Source: Manduca sexta (lineage: Eukaryota; Arthropoda; Insecta; Lepidoptera; Sphingidae). Taken from it: a stretch of 64,000 nucleotides of DNA. Location of the stretch: assembly GCF_014839805.1 (NCBI RefSeq), contig NC_051130.1, forward strand, positions 3,596,001-3,660,000, given 5' to 3'. The position numbers were made by a program, and so were the translations under genes. The notes beneath the pieces are model-generated. The model was not told where the DNA came from. It did no database searches and worked only from the letters and a program-made list of their open reading frames with translations. Below are positions 35,621 through 48,092 of this stretch, in pieces; positions within the stretch are counted from its first letter, which is position 1; every line of letters starts with the position of its first letter.

Positions 35621-35893
35621 AGACGAATGTCCGGAAGTTCAAAACCCAAGGGCACACATCTCTGACTTTTCTAAGATTATGTGTGTATTCTTTATGAATT
35701 GTCGCTTGCTTTAACGGTGAAGGAAAACATCCTGAGAAAACCTTGCATACCAAAGAAATTTTCTGTGGGAATTTTGAGGGTGTGTGTAGTCTACCAATCT
35801 GCATTATGCCAGCGTGGTGGACTGAGGCCTGATCCCTCTCAGAAGTAGAGAATAGCCATACCCAGCAATGGGATATTATTATACAGGGTTGAT
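35621..35893 (+). repeat. SINE family 1, copy lacking the head
   Basis: From 'ggaagttcaaaacccaaggg' through 'ttaacggtgaaggaaaacat' and 'tgccagcgtggtggactgag' to 'acagggttgatat'. The A-box region is not recognisable. Confidence 0.72.
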
Positions 35894-37917
35894 ATATTAT
35901 TTTATAACAACACAGAAAACCATTTAAAGAGGCATAAAAATATATTTTATTTTATATGTATAAAAATTTGTTTTATATGTGTGGCAAAAATAATAAAAGA
36001 TCTATACCGGCGTGTTAAGAACAATGTTACAGTATTATTCTTTGGAAAATATTAGAATTATTTACTTTTACAAGTTTGAAATAAAATGTTATTCTCAAGT
36101 TGTCAGAGATGACTTTATAATGGTTCGTAGTTCATGTATTTTTAATTCTATATTTGGCAATAGGTGGAAAATGATATGGGATATATGCTTTTATATATAA
36201 TATTTAGATTAAGATTGTTCTAAAATGTATCTTAATATTTAACAGTTTACTGTGCCTACAAATAAAAAATTACATAGACGAATTACATTCAATCTACACA
36301 CATTTGTGTTTTTAGTTTTTATACAAAAATAAATGTCTAAAGTTTAGAAACATAAATAGATTTCTTCATTTCTCTTTTTGTGGAAGACACGCATATCAAC
36401 ATTGTGTGCTATTTGCGTTTTATAATACCTGGAATTTATCGATATCTTCGAACAAACTTTTTCAAACAGAAGCCAAGCTAATAACTGTTGATAATATAGG
36501 TCAACCCAATAATTATATTTGGATTTTGTTTATCTCAATTAATAAGCCGCCTACATAACCATATTTTTGACTGTTATTCCAAATATCGGTTAATAAATTA
36601 TTGGGTGGCATAAGCTTTCATGTCAAGGGCTTGTCCGAAAAGTTCCGATTCAATCATTTAATTACAATGTTGTCAATTACTTCGTTAGGCTGCGCTCGGG
36701 GATTTTCTTTAAATTTAGAAGCCATGGTATACGATTTTACATGTATATAGTTTTTAAACAGGGTAGTGAGAAAAATATTGGTATTGTAACATTTTTCTCT
36801 TCGAGACATAGGAAAAAAAAGAGAAATAATGTTTGAAATTTTAGTAAAGTTAGGATGATATTAAAAATATTAGTGTAAGGATTTTTGGTTAATTATTATA
36901 CACAAAATGCTAATAAATTATATCGAAAAACAAAAAACAATATCAAAGCTTACTTAACTTGAGTAAAGTATGTTATAATAAATAGGCACATTGTAAAGAA
37001 ATATTTATCCTTTGATGTAAAATATAAATTATATTAAATATCATGTATATTTTTCTAACATATACAATTGTACGATTTTATAATTAGTGCTACAAACAAA
37101 TACGGTGAACTGGTGACACCCCACCACCCCTCCAAGGCCGATTTTTATTCCTTCCACTTTCTACCACTTTCTATTCCTTTCATTTAACGCAAGCAGTGCA
37201 TCCCTCCTTTTGGTATCGTGACTTCTTCTAAAGATCACGTAAGACAAGTAACCTAGGTCGTCTGCCGGTCAATGTTCTTTATAATAACAGTTAATCACAT
37301 TTTGAACTTTCCAGGTTCAATTGTATATGTCACCTTTGAATTAATTTAACACATAATCCTTGTAAAGGCTTATTTTATAATACCGGATCGATCAAGCAAA
37401 TATTTAATGTTTAAAAATTGTATATAAATGTAATTTAAAGTCTAACAGAGAGGGTAATATAAAATATTGTATTTGTAGATTTACATTTCTTGAAACGTTT
37501 TCTTTAGAACGTATAGAATTGTCTAGCCTATTTGCAGCTAAAATATATAGTTAAAGTATTGATTAACTAATTACTATCTTCATTATCAATTCCTTATTGC
37601 TATATTCACCCTTTATTGGATAAGGATAAAACCCTTGAATTGTATTGGCTTGTTTACCCAGAAATGTATGACATAGCAGTATTTATCCAGCTTTAGATAT
37701 CTGATCGTAGTTATTTCCATAATGTATATTTCGGGTCAGACCAAATAACTCACCGGGCTAAATGATTCTTCAATTTACTGACCAAAATCTCACTACACTG
37801 AACACTTTTGACGAAGGTCCAGGGTTACTAGGATTCCAACTCATATTTAAGGGCCCGAGAAGTCCCTATAAGAGTAGACCCTTATGCAAAGTAGTCAGAC
37901 CTCGGAATTAAAAAGAT

Positions 37918-38237
37918 TAATAATATCAGCCCTATATTATATACTTGCCCACTGCTGAGCACGGGCCTCCCCTGCTACTGAGAGGGATTAGGCCTTAGTC
38001 CACCACGCTGGCCTAATGCGGATTGGTAGACTTCACACACCTTCGAAATTCCTATAAAGAACTTCTCAGATGTGCAGGTTTCCTCACGATGTTTTCCTTC
38101 ACCGTTAAACCGAACGATAAATTCACAAAGAATACACACATGATTTTTAGAAAAGTCCGAGGTGTGTGTCCTTGGTATTTAAATCTGCGGACATTCATCT
38201 TGGCAGTCCGTTCCACACCCAACTAGGCTATCGCCAC
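37918..38237 (-). repeat. SINE family 1, full-length copy
   Basis: Very close to the copy at 4667-4992 over its whole length, including 'cactgctgagcacgggcctc' and 'gcggattggtagacttcaca', so this pair is relatively recent. An (AAT) tail precedes it on the left. Confidence 0.8.
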
Positions 38238-38310
38238 TTTAAAAAAAATAGGTATATGTTAAATGGGTCATTAGTTTGAGGTAGGATGAAAACAATAATA
38301 ATTTAAAGCC

Positions 38311-38503
38311 AATATATCCATCCCATTGTTGACTATGTGCAATACAGTAGCGCCTCCTACTATTTGCAGCTGTATCTAGACTCGGGGCTGATACTGAGCA
38401 GAAAATCTCAAATATCACTTTGCCCGACCCGGGATTCGAACCTAGGACGCCAGAGAGCTGCCGTACCGCGCATGCAGTACAACTACGCCACTGAGGCAGT
38501 TGC
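38311..38503 (-). repeat. tRNA-derived SINE, family 2-like copy
   Basis: On the - strand: 'cagtggcgtagttgtactgc', 'ggttcgaatcccgggtcggg' and 'atttgagattttctgctcag'. The head matches family 2 but the 3' part differs, so it may be a subfamily. Confidence 0.55.
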
Positions 38504-38901
38504 ATTACTATACACCACCACAGAATTCGCCCATAACCTAAAAACAGTAGCGTACTTCAGTTGTATCTAATGAAAATTCAAATTGTGGTATCAAAGTTTC
38601 GTATCACATTCCACGCAGAATATCATCTCGTAATAAATATTCATAATCGAATATTCGAGAGGAATTTTGTGAGTTATTTCGCGATTTCTTTCGGGTGAGA
38701 TGTTTCAAATTGCTTTACCTTCGCATATAATTTTTGTATTTAATATAACCGGGTACGTCTTTCGATCAATTTTATTTGTATTACATTTTTATGTCTAGAT
38801 AGAATCTAAAATGGTGTCTAAAAGAATTCTAGTACAGTTTATTTTCTTTAATTAATACGTGTATTTAGTTACGTGACGTGGGAATAAAATATTATCTGAT
38901 T

Positions 38902-39092
38902 TACGCACACACACACTTGCGCCTTTTATTCCCGAAGAGGCCCCTATTAGGCCATGTCGGGCACAAATTCCAGACTTCAGCATATTACTGAGTTTTCTAC
39001 TCAGTAGCCCTATACAATTTTTTCCGTCTCGGAGATCGACGCCAAGACTACAGCACAGCCGTCGTACAGTATTACAACTACGCCACCGAGGT
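38902..39092 (-). repeat. tRNA-derived SINE, family 2, copy
   Basis: On the - strand: 'cggtggcgtagttgtaatac', 'agtctggaatttgtgcccga' and 'aggcgcaagtgtgtgtgtgc'. Internally deleted compared with 28391-28636. Confidence 0.65.
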
Positions 39093-39885
39093 AATCATTG
39101 TGTTTTATTTTATTAATTCTTAAATATTAATGCCGGAAGGCCGCCAAATTATAGTAACTTCTCTCAAGATTATAGAATGTTACCGACAAGAGCGAGCACA
39201 ATATCAAGTGCCTAATTAAGTCGTTTGTCTATAATATTAGTTTTAATAGAGCGTATAATGTTTGCAAATTAAATGCATCTCGACTCAGCGAATATATAAT
39301 GAGATGCGAATGAATATGCAATTGCAAAACAGTTAACTTGTATACAAAGACCTTAGACCCTGTCTGCATTGAAACTGTTTAATTCAAAGAATAATATTCT
39401 CTAATGCGAAAAACATAAATGTTAATTTAGTTTGTTGACGAATGATACATTTTATAACTCATTCTTATCTGACAAATGACAATAAAATTAATTAGATAAT
39501 TATGAATTGGTAAGTTGTGCATACTGTCGCCTAAATATAAAGCACTGTTATACGGAATAGTGAAATCAATTGTAAATTATTTTATATTATATTATAACAT
39601 GAGAATGGCTGCGTGCCCAATGGAATTTAACTATTTAGATTCCGTTCAGACAGTGTCGACGTGTTACCGAGGAATACTACACTAGATACTATAAGCAACT
39701 GTCAGTGTAATAGTGATGTTGTGTTCTTCAACACATTGGCAGCATCTGCATGGCGCCCTGTGGGTTGTTTTTTTTAAATCGTTTCATTGACCACGACTTC
39801 ATATATTATAAAAGATCCCCGTCGCGTCTGCCAGTCTGAACACAATTAACTGAAATACTACTTAGATAGTTTGAGATCGTGGGAA

Positions 39886-39988
39886 GGACATAGACTTTTA
39901 TTTTCGGAAAAATTTATACCGGGACTTATAACCCGGCAAAAATTATTCACGCGGGTAAAGCTGCGAACTAAAGCTAGTATTTTATGTA
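39886..39988 (+). repeat. Repeat G (AAAGCTAGT-ended), 3' fragment
   Basis: 'acttttattttcggaaaaat', 'ttattcacgcgggtaaagct' and the end 'aactaaagctagt' resemble the 3' ends of copies at 48716 and 53158. Confidence 0.5.
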
Positions 39989-40072
39989 TCGATTGAAGAA
40001 GTCGTGGTGGAAATTTCATGTTTGTAAAAACTATAATTGCGATCGTAACCAACTATTTTGTTTTCTTAAGAT

Positions 40073-40145
40073 GGGGGCTTAGGTCAGATAGTACAACGCT
40101 CGCTTAGGATGCAAGAGGCACCGAAATCGATATCTGGCGCCTCCA
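40073..40145 (+). pseudogene. tRNA-Ala-like relic with altered anticodon
   Basis: 73 nt with the layout of insect tRNA-Ala: GGGGGCTTAGGTCAGATAGT at the start, anticodon arm CTCGCTTAGGATGCAAGAG and end GGCGCCTCCA. The anticodon position reads AGG instead of AGC. Mismatches break the last acceptor pair, one anticodon-stem pair and the T stem. It is probably a dead tRNA gene or a tRNA-derived repeat head, not a functional tRNA. Confidence 0.7.
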
Positions 40146-40720
40146 ACATCTATCCATTTTGCATTTTTTTCTAACTAGCGATAATAAAGTAAGTTTATTA
40201 TGTAGCTTCTACTTGCTTTTCAGAGCCTGTACTATATGACTTAAAGATAATACAATTATAAGACCTCCAATTGCAGAGATTAACATGTTTATATAAACAA
40301 ACAGTCCCTTTAATCTACGTATTGAATAAACAACAAAACAAGATCACGTTTTACTACACATTTTAAACAGCTGTTTACTAATTTTATCATATAGCTATAT
40401 TCACTATGCGTTATATTCCGTGGCATGCGAAGAATTAAAATTGCATTATCAAATTCATATGGGTTGTAGCGGAATGAGTTCATATTTGTCCTAAAATATC
40501 CCCGTCTGCTCTGTGAACCGTACCATGTCACGTACGAAACTAATTCCGGGTAAATAAAATTTGCTCGTTCGAGTCCGATAAAACAGTGTTTCGATGTAAT
40601 ATAGTTTCTAGGAATATTATATGTAATTCATTTTATATTAAACTACTGTCACTCTTTCCAGTTTATTAAAGAGTCTGTATACACAGGCCAGTTACTTAGA
40701 ATGTAGAATAGGAAACACAA

Positions 40721-40826
40721 GAAGGTGAGAGTCGTCTAATTTTAATTGGTCAAGAGACCAACGTGTGAATCACGTGTTACTCTCTAGACCAATAAGAATG
40801 AAACGACACGGTAGTTCGTGTCGTTT
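40721..40826. repeat. Compound inverted repeat with terminal hairpin
   Basis: A perfect 10-bp hairpin AAACGACACG / CGTGTCGTTT lies at 40801-40826. Upstream, 'gtcgtctaattttaattggt' near 40727 is inversely matched by 'accaataagaatgaaacgac' near 40788, forming a larger foldback. Confidence 0.7.
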
Positions 40827-41250
40827 TTTTTTTGAAAGAACATTTTAATGCAGTTACAGAGTGGAAAACCGAAATATTTACCATCATTCTAATTTCGCAG
40901 TCATTGCGGATGTTCAGTGACATGATCATACCGATTGCTTATTTCCTTGGGTTTTGGGATAAAATTATTAAGTTAATTTGTTTAAATTATGTTAAAACTT
41001 TGATCGATTCATCTGCACTTATAAATAAACTTGAATAAAGTGATAGAATAATTAATCTTAATTGATATTAAGTGATCCACGCCGGACTAAAGTTACGCAA
41101 GTGTTTGCACTGCATGCATCGTTATATTGATCTAAGGTTATCGATACTGACGTACATAGTGTATGAACGGACGCTGAGATCCGGCAAAGAGAATCTTCCC
41201 GTTGTGATTTGATTTGATCGGCTGTTGTCTAGATTTCATGTTGTCATAAA

Positions 41251-41558
41251 GCGGCAATAGCCTTGTGAGCGGAACATACCTCCGAGAAGATGTCCGCAGG
41301 TTCAAAACCCAAGGACACTTAAGACTATTTTAAAATTATGTGTATATACTTTGTGAATTATCTCTTGTTTAAACAGTGATGTAAAGCATCGTGAGAATAC
41401 ATACATGTCACCTGAGAACTTCTCTATAAGAATTTTGAGGGTATGTGAAATCTGCCAATTCGCACTAAGCCAACGAGGTGGGCTAATGTCTAATCTCTCT
41501 CAGTAGTAGACGAGAGTCGTGCCCAGTGGGACAGTATATAATACAGGACTGATATTAT
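41251..41558 (+). repeat. SINE family 1, near full-length copy
   Basis: Head GCGGCAATAGCCTTGTGAGC, B-box-like GCAGGTTCAAAACCC, and the 'acagtatataatacaggact' 3' end with gatatta. More diverged than the copies at 4667 and 37918. Confidence 0.75.
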
Positions 41559-42544
41559 CACCTTGTCATACTTAAAATTAAAAAACGAATGTTTCAATCG
41601 ACTGGTGACATTAGCATATTACTCGCCTTAATCACTATTCTTGTTTGTTGATCATAAACAGTAGCTGACGAGAGATGATTCTAATGTTTTTTTTTAATTG
41701 TAATTACCATCTACTCAAACAGCTTGAATTCATGACGCCCAAGGTCTAGTTTACCATCTAGTAGTACACTTTCTCTATTAAATTCTAAAACTTTTACAAG
41801 CGCCATACTTAGGAAGTAGTAAAATATAGGGCGAATAAAGTTACAAGATTATTACTATAAAAAACAAAAACACGCATTGTAATTAACGGGATTAGAATTT
41901 GTACCCAATACTGATATAGGATTGATCTCATCACACGTTGGCCACATCACATTAGCTGCGCCTTTGCTAACCCTTTTATGATAAAGGCGTGATGTTTTTG
42001 TTTACTGACATTTCGACATTGTTATCGTCTCGCGGGATCTCTGTATCGGTCAAATCTCGCAATTACCGACCCGCAGACTAGAGGTTATCCAGGGTTACCC
42101 GTCACCTGTCTTGCTGGACATCGTTAGCGTCACATCACGGGATAATTATGTGGGTAATGCGTAGTGTGTGGTGACCCTAACGTTCTGAAGGGGTTTTTCC
42201 AATATATAACCTCTACGTGGCATTCTGCTTCAAGATTGTGTGGGGTAGATTTTTGTTTGGCTGGCTAATTTTGGTGTTCGTTAATGGAATATCGCCTTAC
42301 AGATTATTGTAACTCCATAAATATGTCCAATATTATGTAATATTTTACATGCGATAGTGTTTAAATAGCATCGGAAAAATATTTGACATGATTTAAGAGG
42401 TTATGGCATGCAAGTAACAAAAAGAGTAATTTTTTTTTGTGGGTCTCATTTTCCAGATTTCGAGTCCAGCATGTTAAGCTGTGAGCAAAAATATATAAAA
42501 CACAAGTCAGATAGCGATAAATAATCATATTATCTTACTAAAAT

Positions 42545-42790
42545 TATCAATGCGAACGTTAGAGAAAATTATTGTTTGTTAGAAGTAAACGCAAACACAA
42601 CTCAACGTATTTGGATGAAATTTGGCATGGGTACACCATGTCCTGGATTAACACACAGGCTTTTATCCCGGTAATTTACTCCGGAAATTATAACAAAATC
42701 AGATTTTTTAGACAGATAGCGCTAGTGTCTTATAATGTTTTAGGAACTTTACCGCGGGCGACACCGCAAACAACACTTACTTTTCGATAT
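42545..42790 (+). repeat. Repeat G, copy
   Basis: 'tttggatgaaatttggcatg', 'cctggattaacacacaggct' and 'tttatcccggtaa' align with the 53158 copy. It contains a 91-codon ORF by chance. Confidence 0.55.
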
Positions 42791-44708
42791 TTAAAACCTG
42801 TAAAAATTACCTTAGTTCGTAATTACGGAGAAATAAAACGCAATTAGGAATTTGACCGATATCAGAGATGTCTTCCAGACAACCTTAGGATGAAGTGGAT
42901 ATTATAGAAAAGTCATCTCATTGACTTACATAGTACACTCAATATGGTCCAATGTGATTAAAGAATTACGCAAAAATGCATAGTTATTGTTTTATAAACA
43001 CAGAAACAAGTTTTTCAACATAAATATGAAAATATAAATGATATTACTATCGCTTGTGGATTATTCCGATGATACTGTAAACAACTTTAACATATATTTC
43101 TATACCGGTTGCATTAATATTAGCCATTATTAGACTTGTGTATTGCAAATAGGAACTGAATTTGAAACAAACAATGAAAAACCTTTATGGAATTTATCCT
43201 AATTTTACAGCTGATATTATTCTAATGTGTTTACTTAATTATACATTTTGACAGTAATAAGTCGACAATTTATTATAAGATGGATGTAATTTTAAATATT
43301 TCTAAAATACTACGAAAATATTTTAGACCTTAATAATTATTGAATATCATCTACTGTATATAGAATTAAACTATGTATTATTATAATTCGTAGCTATCCC
43401 TACGTCCAGGAAGAGGAATATAAACTTTTAGCGAAGAACCAGCAAGAACGCGAATACTAAAATCTTACAAATTATTCAAACATGATACGACGACATAGTT
43501 CCCTGACACTATAAAACAAATTACAATTGATCGTAAAAAAAAAACAAAACAAAATGTTAAAACAGTATTTGCGCCACTAACAGAGACTAAACATTTATCT
43601 AAACCTATATGACCATAATATAATCACACTTCGTAATAAAAATCAAAACCTACAACGAAACATGCAATTGTGGTGTAAAACAACCTCTAATAAATGACAC
43701 ACAGATTGTAACATCTTTTAGCTATCTTCAGTGCCCACGCCTTTACGAGATGTACTGATAACAAGGGTCAAAATCCAATATCCCGAAACGCGATAATATT
43801 AATGTTTTCGTTGTGACTGACATATATCTGGCGCATTGCGTGCCACGCGCATGCTGTTTGTTCAGTGTTCTTTAGATATCTTATCGACGGGAAAATAAGA
43901 GCCAGACGCTCTTGCACTTTTCCGTTTATTTGATTTGTTAGGTATGAATAATTTAAAGAAATAAGATTGGTCAAATACGTCAGTACAACGATAGTTTTAT
44001 GACTAATCAGCGCAATTATAAAGAAAGGGAACAAACCAAATATATAATTATACAGCAAGAATTAGTCAGGTAACGGTCCACTTAGAAGCCCACTTATTTT
44101 AAAATCTTAAAAAATCATGTAAAAATATAAAGAAAAACCTTTGATTAAATTGCAACATACACTACGTATTATAAATATTCATAATAAGAGATGTAATAAA
44201 AATCGTAGTTATATTTTTCACTAAATTTAAAAAATACGAAAACATTGACATTTGGCCTTGTTAGGGACCAGCCTTTCGGTCACTACCATAATTTTATTTC
44301 AATATGAAACATTCGCATAAACATAGGAAATAATTAAACACAAATTATGTTAAAAAAATATTATTCAACCGATCAAACGGTACATCTTTTTAGACGCATA
44401 AAAATGCAATGTCCTGATATGAACTTTGATAATTTCAACTACAATTCGAAGCATAGAATCTGCCAACTATAGTCGGCCTACTGCTTTGAATCTCCGCCTG
44501 AACCTATTGTTTAATAAGAGTGAAAACACCATGCGGATACTCTTAATTATAGTGTGTTAGGCTGCACAAGATAGTAAGGTCACTGACATCAAGTAAAGGA
44601 AAGAATAAGATTATAATTAGAAATGTGTAATACCTTTTTAATAAATACGTTATTCAGCGATGAACAGTAGGTAATAATATAACTTATATTTTGCAATTAA
44701 GCCTGTAC

Positions 44709-44780
44709 TCCCGTATGGTTTAGTGGCTAGGATACCTGGCTTTCACCCAGGAGGCTCGGGTTCGATTCCCGGTACGGGAA
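44709..44780 (+). tRNA. tRNA-Glu (anticodon UUC)
   Basis: 72 nt. Acceptor stem TCCCGTA pairs perfectly with TACGGGA, with discriminator A. The D arm is GGTTTAGTGGCTAGGATACC, the anticodon arm CCTGG-CTTTCAC-CCAGG carries TTC, and the T arm TCGGGTTCGATTCCCGG is intact. Internal A box (TGGTTTAGTGGC) and B box (GGTTCGATTCC) serve RNA polymerase III; TTTT soon after the 3' end can terminate. No intron. It appears functional, decodes GAA and, with wobble, GAG. Confidence 0.96.
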
Positions 44781-44989
44781 ATCTCCTTTTTATGCCACCT
44801 ATTTATACCCTTGTCACATTTTAATTAAAATTTGAAAATTATAATATATGCCCCTATATTTCATAATTATTAAATAAAACGATATAATTATTTCAAATTA
44901 GTTACATTCTTTTATTTATTTAAAGTTTACCTATAATAACGTGTTATTACGTCTACCTCCAAGGTGGATAAATGGCTAGATAAAGGTCG

Positions 44990-45090
44990 TAGGAACACTC
45001 TCGATGCATGCCGATGACAGGTCCGTCTAGAAATCTCTAGGGGCGGGCCTATGTTCAGCAGTGGAGTTCATGTGTCTACTGATTATAACA
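44990..45090 (+). mobile_element. LINE 3'-end fragment
   Basis: 'gggcctatgttcagcagtgg' lies in the same position as the 'aggcctatgtccaacagtgg' end of the fragment at 45300-45560. In frame it resembles the last residues of RTE-type reverse transcriptases. Confidence 0.5.
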
Positions 45091-45299
45091 TTATGAATAA
45101 ATATTTGTTCGAATAATTATAAAAAAATACTTATTGTTTTTTTTGTGATAATTTAATTATGTTATAAATATTGTAACTACGTATTACGTACATACTTTAT
45201 CATAATAATTAAAGATTATTATGCTATTTATCACCATATCAAAAAGTAAGTTGCTACTGGTAGGATATTTGTATACGTCCGAATAGCGACAATGCACAA

Positions 45300-45560
45300 G
45301 GTGTAAATCCCGCCATAGTGGCCCACATAAGAGTGTCGCGTTCTGGGATCAGTCTGTCTATATCCGGTTTCAGGGCGGAAAAGTTTTGGATTGGCGACTA
45401 CGAACCGGAAGACACAGCGTAGGCAGGTCCCCCACGAGATGGACCGACGATCTGGTGAGGTTCGCCGGAGTCCGATGGATGAGGGCGGCCCAGAACCAGT
45501 CCCCATGGCGCTCAATAGGGTAGGCCTATGTCCAACAGTGGACGATTCCAGGCTGAAATG
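45300..45560 (+). mobile_element. RTE-like LINE 3'-end fragment
   Basis: One frame near 45435-45545 reads WTDDLVRFAGVRWMRAAQNQ followed by SPWRSIG, a stop, then AYVQQWT. This matches the C terminus of RTE-type LINE proteins common in Lepidoptera. The segment ends 'ccaacagtggacg...aggctgaaatgat', a typical 3' end. The rest of the element is absent. Confidence 0.65.
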
Positions 45561-46017
45561 ATTGTATTCGGTCTCAAACATGCCGCCATAATTTTGTTTA
45601 CTCATAAGGAAAAACCAACTCTCGTCAGTCGACAGCGTCAGTGAACACCATTTCACTGACCGTCAGGGGCAGTGCGGTTTGCTGTGCACGTATAAAAAGG
45701 ATCTTTTTAGATTTTGGCCAACCCTAATTTATTCACAATGTAGAGGTAGTTCGTTTGAAACTATACAAGGAGTACACGACAGCGGCTGTCTCACACAAGT
45801 TTAATGGCATCCATGTCAACATGCAAACGTAATATCACGTATATTATTAATTAGTTTCTAATATTACTATAACTACAGTTTACACTAATTAAAACTAATA
45901 TTGCTAGATGAATTTATGGAATATTATATCTACATAAATAAAGGCGATACACTTAATTGCTGAGTAGAACTGATTAATTCAAAAACCTGGATTACTGTTT
46001 ATGACCGGACTTGGTGC

Positions 46018-46193
46018 GTTGGGGTAAGTTCGGACAACCGGATAACAGCGTTGATTGGAAACTGCTAAACTGGTACTGAACCAATTCTGTGGCAAAGATA
46101 CGATTATGCCGAAACGGAGTTTTGTTAAGAAATGTCTAATTTAGCAGTTACTTCAAATTAAATGTCTTACCTGTCATTCGAACTTAACCCAAT
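46018..46193. mobile_element. Small MITE with inverted ends
   Basis: The left end 'ttggggtaagttcggac' and right end 'gtcattcgaacttaacccaa' are imperfect inverse copies. An inner pair, aactgctaaac / tttagcagtt, is also inverted. About 175 bp, non-coding. Confidence 0.5.
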
Positions 46194-46277
46194 GTACTAT
46201 ACTATATCATTGCGGGACTAGTGACTTGCTTCTCATGTCACCAACTTAGACTTTTTATCTGACACTACAAAATGAAC

Positions 46278-46309
46278 TGACTCTGATAAATGAAGATCTA
46301 TCAGAGTCA
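46278..46309. repeat. Perfect 11-bp hairpin
   Basis: TGACTCTGATA and TATCAGAGTCA flank ten bases. Confidence 0.8.
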
Positions 46310-46563
46310 TCATGAGGCCTCCCTCAAATAAAATGTCGTCTATCAACTTAAATCTTGATGATCGGCACAATTATGCCGGCGTGCTTAATTGCTTTTTTCA
46401 CGTGCCGTTTAAAGGACCCTAATTTTCATTCCATTGCCTATTTAAGCCATAGATAATTACATAACAATGCTACAAGGTCAATAAGGCGATTTATTAGCAA
46501 TATACAAACATACTATATAACTGTAAGAGTAAGAATTAAAGAAAATATCCTAAAGGAAACATG

Positions 46564-46710
46564 CATACCTAAGAAAGATTGTGTGAAGCCTACCAATCCG
46601 CACTAGGCTAGCGTGGTGGACTAAGGCCTAATCCGTCTTAGTACTAGAAGAGGCCCGTGTCCAGCAGGAAACAGTATAATATACTTAAAACAAGGCTGAT
46701 ATTATTATTA
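46564..46710 (+). repeat. SINE family 1, 3' fragment
   Basis: 'ctaccaatccgcactaggct', 'agcgtggtggactaaggcct' and a gctgatattattatta tail match the 3' half of the family. Confidence 0.72.
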
Positions 46711-47575
46711 CATATTATATACGAAAGTATATATGTAACACAAATAGAAGTCATGAAAGAGGTTAAGTGGTTTTTATCAATGGCATTGGCTTAAAATATT
46801 CATATCGGTTACTCCTTGATTTATTTAACAAATTATACGCGACCGTCTTGCGTCCGGAATTAATTTTGGTTGAATATAAATTGAAATTATCTAAAGCAAA
46901 CTGTTGTCAGTAAAAATTAAGTTCAAGTAGATTATTTTAGGTACAATATTTTATTTGGAATTGAACTTCTAGTTTCTAACTATCGCAGGAATTCGATATT
47001 ATTCGATGTTAATGCTAAGATTCAATTTATATTTTGATATTTGAAGAAGAATGAAGGAATTATAAATAATTCTGTTCTGCTCTTGGCTTTACAGTTGCCA
47101 GAACTATGCCGGTATAAGAATCTATCATTTTCAGGGATGTAAGTAGCATATATAGGTATAGTGTTTTGTCTATCTAATATGCCTTACACCCAAAAGCAGT
47201 TTCGGCAATTATAACAAATATACAAACATCTTCTCAAACCTTTGTATTCATTATTAGTAAGATTTCATTATCAGGCAAGCTCGACTATTTATAACAATAC
47301 AATCATGTACAATATAATCAAAGCCAATAGTTAAATACTTATTTCCAGATATTAATTAATATAATCTGATTATCACTCGAGAAAATTCCTTAATACAATT
47401 AATAACTCATGTTTGTATTCTATTGGGTTTTCTGGGTAAGTAAATCGATACTTTTAGGGTAACTTGGTTCTAGTACAGTCAGCCACAAAAGTAACTGAAC
47501 AAATTCAAAACATTAAATTTATTTAAAAAAAGCTTGTTAAAATTATTTTTATACCACGTATCGTTTAACATCACT

Positions 47576-47648
47576 GGTAGGTCTCTCATATGTAAGAGTG
47601 CGCCTGGGTAGGTACCACGGCAATGTACGATGGATGTCTGTATAAGTT
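47576..47648 (+). repeat. Repeat E, terminal fragment
   Basis: 'ctggtaggtctctcatatgt' and 'cgcctgggtaggtaccac' match the start of the long copy at 47781. Confidence 0.65.
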
Positions 47649-47780
47649 CGGACTATAAAAATTTACGTTATCCTTTTTTACTTTAGCCAATATTAGCCCC
47701 GATTTCTCTATCTACTATAGATCGAGAAATGCCTTTTGTCCTAAAAATAAAAAATAGCAGCAGTTAGAGTAGGGATTATT

Positions 47781-48092
47781 GATTACTGGTGGTAGGTGTC
47801 TCATATGTGAGTGTCCGCCTGGGTAGATACCACCGCAATGTCTATTTCTGCAGCCAAGCAGCAGTGCGTAGTCACTGCTGTGTTCCGGTTTGAAAGACAT
47901 TGTAGACAGTGTACCTACTGGAGATAATAAGACTTAACATCTCATGTTTCAGGATGGCGAGCGCAGTGGAATACCAAACAATACTTTGTAATTCAAGGTG
48001 TTAGATGGTGTTTCTACCTTATAATGGCAGTCGTATCGCTTACCATCAGGCGAACGGCAAGTTCGTCTCGTCATTAAAAATATTAAAAAAAA
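47781..48092 (+). repeat. Interspersed repeat E, long copy
   Basis: From 'tactggtggtaggtgtctca' through 'tgtgttccggtttgaaagac' and 'ggatggcgagcgcagtggaa' to 'gcttaccatcaggcgaacgg' and an A-rich end. It is the best-preserved copy in the window. No ORF or tRNA head was identified, so its class is unknown. Confidence 0.75.

Larger units (their letters stand above)
29149..44708. other. Gene-free region upstream of AKHR
   Basis: Over 15 kb without a recognisable coding exon. The promoter and first non-coding exon of AKHR should lie here or beyond. Supportable content is listed separately: SINEs, a MITE, palindromes, a candidate CRE/TATA site and a tRNA-Ala-like relic. A C10 run lies at 29891-29900. 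ORFs here are short and lack domains. Confidence 0.6.

Noticed and set aside
39807..39850. TATAAAAG at 39807 as a gene promoter
   Set aside because: No coding exon or transcript feature follows; a single TATA-like octamer in AT-rich DNA is weak evidence.
42572..42847. 91-codon ORF
   Set aside because: It lies in a copy of dispersed repeat G.
43768..44058. 96-codon - strand ORF as a gene
   Set aside because: Hydrophobic stretches reflect AT-rich codons; there are no neighbouring splice-consistent exons or known motifs.
45231..45656. 141-codon - strand ORF
   Set aside because: It is antisense to an RTE-like LINE 3' fragment whose true frame is on the + strand.
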